Positions 55,718-64,000 of a stretch of 64,000 bases of DNA are shown here, one piece after another. Numbering within the stretch: position 1 is the stretch's first letter; each line of letters starts with the position of its first letter. Origin of the DNA: Pontederia crassipes (Eukaryota > Streptophyta > Magnoliopsida > Commelinales > Pontederiaceae). The notes below the pieces were generated by a model. The model ran no database searches. It had not been told where the DNA came from and worked only from the letters and a program-made list of their open reading frames with translations. Location of the stretch: positions 15,267,501-15,331,500 of the forward strand of contig CM060196.1 in NCBI GenBank assembly GCA_030549335.1. Direction: 5' to 3'. Made by a program: the position numbers and the translations under genes.

Positions 55718-58647
55718 ATGGGGGATTGGGCATGGACGCATCGGTTGTGGGAGAAATGGGCATCCAACAATATCGGTTCTTCAGGTAACCTTCATCGCCC
55801 CCTCTTCAAATCTGTTGTGACGGCGACCACGGCGGCGGCGCTTGCTTACTGATTTCTGCGATCACCGGCGTTTCTTTGTCAGGCGAACCATTGAAAGCTG
55901 CGTTGCTGCTCAACTACGACTTGAACGGCCCTTCTCGCCTCTTGCCAGTCATGTACGCCGTCTCTCCCACTTTTGCCTTTCTTAGCATCCTCTCCTGCTG
56001 TAGTCGACGCTGCTGTTTGTGTTCTTAGAGCATAACTCTGTAACGTTAAAGAAATCATAGCTTTGGTTCGGATCTAAAGTTCATCTCAGTTACACACAAA
56101 ACGAGTGATCAATACTGTATTATGAAAAGTTTAAGGTGGAGCATGGTACGGGTTATGCTCTTAATCTCCTGCCATGTCTGAAGCAGCTTGATGATAGAAA
56201 TGAGAACGATTAGCAAGGGCATGATCAAATATGCCGCTAATGTAGCTGTATAACTGCACTTTGTTAAGGGGCTTTATTGCCTGTCACTTTCTTGCGCTAA
56301 TGGTATATTACGATTATCTTCCACCAGTATCTCAAGAATCCAAAGTAGTTTTCGCTGTAAATGCGATTAGTTTCTGTTCTTCTAAAGTTATACTTTCTTA
56401 GTTTCACCCCAAGTATTACCAAATTCTAATTACTCAACAGGAAAAATAATGAGACAAAAGATCAATTCAATAATTTATCTAATCTGTTGGACTATGAACC
56501 ACAAAGTTCTAGAACATTTGTTGGATATTGTTGGGAGATTTTCCAACCATTCTGATTTCATGATCACGTTGGATATAGATGTGGAAAACTATAGGCATCA
56601 AGTGATAGTCAAGAGATGTTCCCTATATATGGAAGGATGCAAAAGAAGCTATATTTTCTACTGAACCTATTCCTGGTAGAGAGTCACATTCAAGATGTTT
56701 GTGACTTCCACCTCTTTCGCATCTCTGCCAATATGTTGTTATTCAGGATTCAATCCACAAAACTGCAACATCACCGTGTGGAATTGTTGCTTACACTTGG
56801 AAGATGCTGTGATCATTTGGACATCATGTTCGGACATGGATGATGTTATTAAGAGAAATGATGCTGTTGGGTGCAGTCAGTCACCTTTCATGGAATCCTC
56901 TCCATCTCCTCTCTCAAAGTAGTAGTTCATTGGTTGACACTTTTGCTAAATTCATGAAGAACAGTCGCAAAGCTAGACTTGACCGGCATCTCTTAAATCT
57001 CTGCGCTAATGAAGATTGGAAGTGTTGGTGCCTTCCTTCACATGCCTGATGATTGAAAGCTATTACTATGAATCTGGAATCCAGGAACCGTCAGAAAACA
57101 AATGAAGATATACAGTGTGGAATGGTTACTCAGTGAGGAAGACTGATGATTGTAAGTTGTATGAATTTGTGACAGCCTATAGATATAAACAATTTGTATA
57201 AATTATGTATTTACTCAATTCAATAATTCAACAATTAAAAACTTGCAAGCGAAAGGTCAATAAAACTTATCCAGGAATTGGCTTCATTCTGCTTCATATC
57301 ATTGTTTTTTTTTATTCATTAGCTTATGTTTATATGTTTTTTGAAGGGTTTGAAGTTTTACCATTCTTAATAGCTAGTTGTCAACCTATTTGTAGTTCTT
57401 AAACTTGACATATGTTGTCTGAACCTTTAGTAATCCTTAAGTCTTTGCATAGTCAGTGTCAAGCCTTATGAAGGGATATTCTGGCACAGTGCTTGACCCA
57501 TAAAACTGTCTCCTAGGTGATTTATATGTTCAACTGAAGAGAATCTCTTAAGTTATGCATTGGTGACAATATATATCATCTGGATGACTACATTAGTTAA
57601 CATGAACACTATTAAGTTTTTATCTTCTTTTTGTCATCTTTGTATTTAACTCCGCCTATATTTTATAGCCGGTCCCAAGCCCGGATAAAGGAGGAGGGTT
57701 GTGTTAGGCCCCGACAGCCAACATAAAATCATGTCGAATCTTATGAACATGGATCAACGAATATATTGAGAATGGCGTCGTATGATCCATGTAGCCGACC
57801 CCACCTAGTGGGATAAGGCTTTGTTGTTGTTGTTGTTGTTGTTGTCATCTTTGTATTTACTTTTGTAGCAGTACTTTCTTCAATTCATCTGGAAAGGGAT
57901 TCAAATCTTCCAGGTTCTCGTCTTAAGCATCAATGTAAGTATGTAACTAGGATTTAGTGTTTGCAGAGCAGAGCAGGAGGGGATAAAATTAAAAGCTCTT
58001 GATGTGAATCCATTCCTTGAGTTTATCAAACGGAACAATCTCCAGAAAGAGTACTTTTTTATTGGACCAAACCAATGTAAGTCTCTTTTGCATTTTTTTG
58101 AAGAGCCCCTATTGTATTTAATTTTAGATTCTATATTGCAGCCTTGTTAATCAGTTTCAACATAGTATAGTGTAAAACTATGATATTCAATATGAGAATC
58201 TATATTGGATCTGGTTCTTCATGGATAATGGGATATACTACATGTCAGTTGGTTCTTAAATTCAGAAATTATCAGTCATGTTTTACTAAAATAAGGTGGC
58301 TTTTCCCCCTATATATTTATCTTTTGTTCTCAGCTAACACGACTCGCCAACATAACAGATTTGGTGACATCAATACACGAGCATTGGTTCTGTGCCCGCT
58401 GTGTAAATACATCAAAGCCTGGCGGAGAAGGTGTTATAGTCATGCAGATTGGCTCTTTTCAACTTGTTGTGATGTAAGGATGGGGAAGCCAAAAACTTTC
58501 TTTTTTATGCTTTTTCATGTTTATTTCATCTTCCATCTTATAGATTTGATTCATGGCTGTAGGTATGATGGTTCAATTGGATCTGCATCCCGTGCAATGG
58601 TTGCTGTTGATCAATTTGCTTGGCAATTAAGCAGAAGAAATCATTGA
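55718..58647 (+). CDS. Conserved plant protein of unknown function, 148 residues
   Basis: Exons: 55718-55784, 55883-55952, 57967-58076, 58359-58473, 58563-58647. All junctions are GT-AG with matching phases (1, 2, 1, 2). The protein begins MGDWAWTHRLWEKWASNNIG, then GEPLKAALLLNYDLNGPSRL, AEQEGIKLKALDVNPFLEFI, KRNNLQKEYFFIGPNQYLVT, HEHWFCARCVNTSKPGGEGV and ends DGSIGSASRAMVAVDQFAWQ plus a short basic tail. I believe similar proteins occur widely in plants, but I cannot name a domain or function. The CARCVN cysteine pair could bind metal but lacks partners. No signal peptide or membrane segment, so probably soluble. Exon 4's acceptor was chosen at 58,358 because it gives NQYLVTSIHEHWF with no insertion; the upstream AG at 58,332 would add unrelated residues. 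Intron 2 is 2.0 kb and contains a SINE. Confidence 0.85.
57649..57841 (+). mobile_element. Full-length TTG-tailed SINE (copy 13)
   Basis: A 193-bp short-form copy with seven or eight TTG units. An exact 18-bp duplication, TTGTCATCTTTGTATTTA, lies at 57631-57648 and 57842-57859. It sits in intron 2 of the 148-residue gene, same strand as the gene, about 125 bp from the exon 3 acceptor. Confidence 0.93.
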
Positions 58648-59740
58648 TTGACTATTCAAGAAGTTATTGTGCATTAGTTCTTGTGTTGTTTTTCTTCTTA
58701 CTTACAGATGGAAACAATAATGTTATGCTGCTTAAGGTGGATGCATGTGTTATCTGTTTCCACATGTTCATTCATACAAGTTTATGCTACAGTGTTCCTG
58801 TCAAAATTCAAGTCATTTTCTGTTTTTAGTTTTCTTGCTTGTTTCAACATATTTGACGCCTGAAATCGGGGATAGACACGAGACAGTATGGTTATAGTTC
58901 TGGCTTTTGTTTATGACTCCCCATCATTTTGTGACATTTCACTGGCGGCGGCTGCTGATACATGCCAAAATTCTGTTTCTTTTTTCATTGGAAATAACAT
59001 GAATAAGAGCTGTAATCCTACATGGCCTAATCCTTCTTTTCCTTTTCTTTTTCCCCCTTTGGATACTTTTAGTACTTGATGAACTGCATCAAGCAGACTT
59101 CAATGTCAAAGATATATGAGATATGTGCCTTGAAGTACTCCTTTTTTTCTTTCTTTTTTTGTGGTGGGGGTGGGGGGTTAAATACTTTGTACTTCTGACT
59201 GAAGCTCACTTTAGTAGTTTGCAACGTTTAGATTGACTGACTTGGCATGTTTTGATGCTTGGGTGGTTTTTAAGTAACGAGTCCAGTGCGCACTTAGAAA
59301 AGGGAAATTATGTGAGCAATAGAACTAAGCTACAAACAGGTTCCGATCTTGAAAGTATATCTTTAATTTTTGTCAGGAGTAATTATGACAATTATAACAA
59401 TTGTTTTTGTTGGAAGAAACGATAACTGTTCCATTTTTTTTAGAATTCACTTAGGACTTTTGCAAAAATAAAAAAAATGTGACACTATGTAGCCTACCTA
59501 CCAACCGTAAGTAACAGAAGCTAAGAACAAGTTCATGTTCTTGACACGGGAGTATCTCGACAAATTCATCTTATTCTGCAATTGAAGGATCAGTTAAAAT
59601 GAATGTGATAAAAAACAATAATGCATGACTGTTCCATTAAAAGGATCAGAAGCATTCGTCGTGCCGAAAGCTCTCATGCATTCATAGATCAACAAATGGA
59701 GAGCTTCCTCTTATGAAGGATTGATCTTCTCTTGGTCGGT
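58648..59740. other. Intergenic region between convergent genes
   Basis: The 3' flanks of the 148-residue gene (+) and the At3g17950-like gene (-) meet here. A T-rich and G-rich stretch lies at 59,140-59,180. Open frames are short and without features. Confidence 0.45.
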
Positions 59741-61997
59741 TCAGCATCTTGAAGTAGACCCACCAAATATTAGTGGAACACAAATGCAGCAGGTGATCAT
59801 CCTCTCATGGCTCTCCATCGCAGCAGCTGATGAACAATTCACCATTGAGGCACTCTCCAAATTGTCAGCCAGAAATGATTTAGGGATGTACAAATTCTTA
59901 TCGATCGGGTTCATCCCTATTAGAGTACCTAAAGTGATGCTTCGATCTGGAAAGAAAGAGCCTGTGGACTGCACCCACGCATAAAATATATTTTGAATTA
60001 GATCACACAAATAACTGTTATTTTTCATGAAAGAGCTGGGGGAAATGACCTCAGTATCAAGTTCAGAGGAGTAATACGAAGGGAAACTATCTGATTTCGT
60101 ATGCCGTGAACTAGGCACTATTGCAAGAGCTTCTGAAGTCTCCATGGCCCTTAGTCTGAAGGTCAAGCTCTCTAATCCAAGAGGCCAGCCACTGCCTGAA
60201 GTGTTAAGCTGCAATTTGAAATGACCGAACACAAGATGAAAGCTTATAGAATGCTGGTTTATGCACATTGACAGTTTGAAACAGACAAATGAACTCGGAA
60301 ATAAATAAGCATGACAGAAAGAGTTGATTAGAGGAATGGTAAAATTGATGCTAATTGTGTCTATAACAATCAGAGATTAAACGTTGAGTTCATCAAACTG
60401 AGAGATACAGACATGCATATGGATATTTGTACTATTGTTCATTTAAGTCCGAAAAGTTGTTCGTCGCTGATTGTGTTCAGACGTGCATAACCTGGAATGA
60501 TCCTAAGAGAAAAAAAATAAGACAACTTGAAGAAACTATCCTTTTATCAATGGAATAATCCCTCAAAATGGCAACGACATTGTCAAAATGCCAATTACTG
60601 CATCTCTATAGTTTTTCATTTTCACAGGAAAGTCACCTGAAAATTTCTCCGTGTTAAGGACACAAATTTGCTTCATGATGTACCAAAGAGTTTTAGAAGT
60701 TCAGACTAAAATCTGCAGTGACACTTCAAAAAATCATTTTTAAAGCAAATACCTTTACAAAAATTTCAATAAATGTTTAGCAAGTATGTCTGACTAAGGT
60801 GATATCTGAATGAATCACATCAAACTGCATGAAAAAAACTATCGCAGGTTCATAGAATTTTCAGGAAGAAAATCTGGATGTCCTCATATTACATTTGTCA
60901 TTATTATTATGTGATACTAATAATGATACTTCCTAAGGTTTGTTTTTTTATGAGGGGTTTTCTCACGTGTATTTCCTATAAAAGGATGGCTACTCTAAGA
61001 TAAGATTTTTTCAACAACACTTGCCTACAACTGCAATGTTGGGAAAATGATTCAATAAGAAACGGATTACTGACTGTAACCAGATCAGTGCCCTTTGTCT
61101 TGAAGCTGTTATCATAAACATGCTCGAAGAATATTGACGCAATCGTCCAGACAAATTTTAAGAGGATTCCTTTTGTAGAATTATTATTCACTACAGTGGA
61201 ATGCTACTGGTTAATGCAATCGTATATGATGTGTGCTACTTCAGATAGAACCCGATTTCAATAATACTTGCTGGTTTTATTTCCTGAGATTAATTTTTTT
61301 GGCGGACATGATCGAAGATACCCTCGAGTATCTATACACTATCCTTCTTGATGTTCACTAGATTATTTTCCTTATGCTGGTAGTAAACTCCAAAATGTAC
61401 AGCAGCACCTTGGGGAGCAATGAGAGAAAACAAGCCTTTATATGTCTAATTCCAGATCTGAGGCAAAGAAAACTGAAAGAAGTAACTCGCAAGACGAAAT
61501 TGTACAGGACTAAGATGATAATGCAATATGAGCAAAATCCTGATGTCACTTAGAGAAATAATTACCTGCTCTGCCTATTCCAAGTCTAAAGACACCTTTG
61601 CAATTTTCATAACTTGTCTTCAAATTTTTCAAAGCAACTTTCAAAGTGACAGTCCACTATCTCACACCTCAAAATCCTTATCAAATCCATGAAACTGAAA
61701 CGGTTATATATCCTGTACTTGTAAGGATTACTTTTACAATACCAGCTTTAACAGAACACCTTTATCAAAAGACTCTTCATCGTGAGCACTGAATAATAAA
61801 GCAACTACAAAAGTCCTGAAACTTAGCGCACCCCTAACAGGCATATAAATACCAGGAAAGTAGCAACAACAAAGAAATGATCACCACAAAATTTCAAGTC
61901 CAAATATATATATGACCAGAATTCCAAAGTAAAATTAGTATTACAAACACAGCAGCAGAAAGAGTTTGAAGAAACAGTTACCAACCTCAGCAGCCAT
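59741..61997 (-). CDS. Short plant-specific protein, At3g17950-like
   Basis: Exons: 61997-61986 (only MAAE), 60208-60050, 59968-59741 (132 residues). Function unknown. Recognisable blocks: SGSGWPLGLESLTFRLRAME near the N-terminus and SSELDTE joined to STGSFFPDRSITLGTLIGM. The GWPLGL and SSDLDTESTGSFFxDxSxTLGxLIG pattern is what I recall for At3g17950-type uncharacterised proteins. The intron between exons 2 and 3 is only 81 bp, a multiple of three, and contains no stop, so retaining it would give an in-frame 159-residue form with 27 extra residues. The join LDTE-STGSFF fits relatives, so splicing is probably the norm. The 12-nt first coding exon was chosen because it is the only nearby ATG with an in-phase GT donor; it is the least certain part. 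The C-terminus ends in SRC. Confidence 0.78.
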
Positions 61998-62046
61998 TTG
62001 AAGGAACCCAGCAGTGCTCAGCTCTCAGACAACAGCTGAGCTCATA

Positions 62047-62082
62047 AGAAGAGAGAGAGAGAGCGAGAGAGAACAAAGAAAA
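62047..62082. repeat. GA/CT tract in the presumed 5' leader
   Basis: AGAAGAGAGAGAGAGAGCGA and onward on the plus strand, so CT-rich in the minus-strand transcript. CT-rich leaders are common near plant transcription starts. Confidence 0.7.
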
Positions 62083-62104
62083 GAGTAGTGGCCTAACTCA
62101 GCTC

Positions 62105-62113
62105 CTATATAAA
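62105..62113 (-). promoter_or_regulatory. TATA-like site of the At3g17950-like gene
   Basis: The minus strand reads GTTTTATATAGG across this site, about 110 bp before the start codon. Transcription would begin close to the CT tract. Plausible but not proved. Confidence 0.38.
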
Positions 62114-62774
62114 ACAGACCACATCAAGTTTCATTCAGGGTCTTTCGTTGTTGAGGGAGGTCTTCTCCTACTGGCTTAACCTGTTAAGCAGCAATAAATG
62201 CTGCAGTGCAGCCATGGGAAGCAAACTTTGCAAGAGAGCACAAGGCCATGAAAGGAGTATACAACTCGTGATGGATGAGGAAAAGAAATTTTTTCCAATT
62301 TTCCCTTGTGGGTGTTGAGAGGAAATTTAATGGCATTGAGACGTGGTAGGAGGAAGATGGGAAGGAAGGTGTCGGCTGGCCTGGAAATAGACGGGGGAAG
62401 TCAAGGAGGAGAGAATGACTTTGCAATATGAAAGAAACTGGTCGTGTCAGATATTTTAAATACAGTTTTAAATGCACCCTACGATCAAGGTAAAAAAATA
62501 ATAATGATGATGAACATAATGGTAAGAGAAATAGTATATGCACTTAGCCGAAGGAAAAAAAATAGTATATATAAGATCGGAATCTTATTTAAAGTCATAA
62601 GATTGGTACAACAATCGAGAATTGTTAACACTTAATAGTAAAAAATCTTGACCCATAAAATAAAATATTATAATAATCCTATATAATAGATTATGAATCT
62701 ATACCAAATCCTTATAGAAAATAAAATAAAAATGAAATATTTTTCCTTTGAAAAGCATATAAAATATTTTTTTG

Positions 62775-63215
62775 CACTACAAGAACGTCGTCATTGTGCC
62801 ACACAAATGAGACATCGACGTATTGTAACCGATAGCATCGTTTTGGCATCAACATGAAAGACGACTCTATTAATGTCACTTGTCGACGATAGAGAGGCGA
62901 TATGATGACTCTATAAGATATAGGTGTGACACCCTATTGACGTTAATGTGACACTAAACCATGACGCATGTTGGCGCCAAGTTGACGCGAATGTTATCTT
63001 GTTGTCGTTTGTGGCGTTAAGTTGATGCTAACACAGCACTAAAGGGCGACATTGTTGAGGCTTGCAAGTGGCACCAAGTTGTGATGCTTTATCGATGTTG
63101 TAGTGCCGATTTCGTATTGTACTCACCTGATATGACATTGCTATTGTGACGCTAAAAGGACGTTAATTGCACTATCACCATTGCGACAGGTGCTAATGTG
63201 ACGTTAAATACAATA
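62775..63215. mobile_element. CACTA-like terminus with subterminal repeats
   Basis: Starts CACTACAAGAACGTCGTC, the standard CACTA end. GTTAATGTGACAC, GTTAAGTTGATGCT, GTGACGCTAAA and AATGTGACGTTAAA are loosely repeated words, like subterminal repeats of that superfamily. TTGTAGTG at 63098-63105 could be the opposite end of a 331-bp deletion derivative, but the 3-bp flanks (TTG, CCG) differ and the repeats continue past it. The true 3' end may lie beyond the window. Confidence 0.6.
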
Positions 63216-64000
63216 TGTTTTATCCCAATTATACCTTTATTATTTTGTTCACTCCCCATACAATTTACAATGCATCTACATAATGCATTATGCACATTCA
63301 TCATGATAGAAAATAACACTTAACATTCATAACAAGAGAAAGTAAATAATAGTGCATAAAAAAAACTAATGACATAACAAAAATATTAATAACATAACAA
63401 ATTATTATCACTACAATAATTATAAAAATATTACAAAAGTTTTTATCTAAATTATTATCGTCATTGATGTCACATTTGACGACACACTCGATCCTTACCA
63501 CCGTGGAATTTGAATATCAATGATGGTCTGAATAGTCTACAAGATCAAAATTGAATGCTGAAAAAAATGTTCTAAAGATTAATGACTTTCATTTGTTATA
63601 ATTGGGAGATATGACACACATAAACTATTAAACTTATTGACAATAATTATATAGGTCATATTTAACATTTGAAAATCTGCAAACATTGTAAAAGTTCACC
63701 ATGGATATAGATAATTTTTTAGAATTTACTATAATTGCAACACTATTTCTTTCAACATCCTCGAAGATTTTCTAAATGATTAGTAGAGACAAACGTTCCA
63801 TTGAAGAAAGTAAATGATATATCACGTTTCACTACATGTTTACTAAAGCCATATATATAACTAATGAAAAAGGATATGAATATAGACGTCGGGTATAATG
63901 TACATGACATAAAATTTAAGCATAAAAGCAACATTTCTAACCAATAAAATCACATCCGAGAATTCTCACCATAATATTTATATATTTTTTCTATTATGCG
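63216..64000. other. AT-rich sequence to the window end
   Basis: No gene seen. It may be the interior of the CACTA-like element or flanking DNA. Confidence 0.35.

Larger units (their letters stand above)
61998..62774. other. Promoter and upstream flank of the At3g17950-like gene
   Basis: Contains the GA tract and TATA-like site listed separately, then sequence with no gene. The minus-strand open frame at 62184-62543 has no family features and was not called. Confidence 0.45.

Noticed and set aside
62184-62543. 119-residue minus-strand open frame upstream of the At3g17950-like gene
   Set aside because: Ser/Leu/Phe-rich with no family features; it lies in likely promoter sequence.
62775-63105. 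Complete 331-bp CACTA MITE
   Set aside because: The 3-bp flanks do not match and similar subterminal repeats continue to about 63,215, so only the left end is supported.

Overview
This is 64 kb of plant nuclear DNA: AT-rich intergenic sequence, intron-bearing GT-AG genes, GC-rich first exons and dense retroelements. The GC-rich, Ala/Arg/Pro-rich first exons suggest a monocot, possibly a commelinid, but I cannot name the species. I reconstructed exon structures by hand from splice signals, reading phase and family alignments recalled from memory.

Genes in order: an intronless F-box gene (+, 0.8-2.0 kb) with a broken relative at 8.6-9.7 kb; a class IV PLP aminotransferase of the D-amino-acid transaminase-like group (+, 10.7-23.0 kb) with a 10.8-kb intron full of transposon debris; a plant reticulon with a long N-terminus (+, 27.5-29.6 kb); the mu subunit of adaptor complex AP-3 (-, 32.1-37.3 kb); a VQ-motif protein (-, 38.6-39.2 kb); a decayed MATE transporter (-, 42.6-43.9 kb); a small organellar NFD6-like protein with two possible last exons (-, 45.7-47.8 kb); a conserved 148-residue protein of unknown function (+, 55.7-58.6 kb); and a short plant-specific protein resembling the At3g17950 group (-, 59.7-62.0 kb). 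They are unrelated housekeeping or regulatory genes and do not form a pathway.

Mobile DNA fills most of the rest. One TTG-tailed SINE family (Au-SINE-like) is present 13 times. Five copies are only about 39-64 bp long, have exact target-site duplications, and are all cut at the base of the same 3' hairpin. Two solo LTRs (24.5-26.8 and 52.2-54.9 kb, each with a perfect 5-bp duplication) carry clusters of a GGTCGACCGAT-like palindrome. The second also carries a row of five tetraloop hairpins with a 25-bp period and compensating stem changes. A complete 267-bp TRIM/SMART-type LTR element sits in an AP-3 mu intron. There are also a 970-bp fold-back element, several hAT-like MITEs, a decayed hAT transposase, a copia RNase H scrap and a CACTA-like terminus.

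The observations most worth a second look are the covarying hairpin row, the hairpin-truncated SINEs, the minimal TRIM, the alternative last exons of the NFD6-like gene, and the stop-free 81-bp intron near 60.0 kb.
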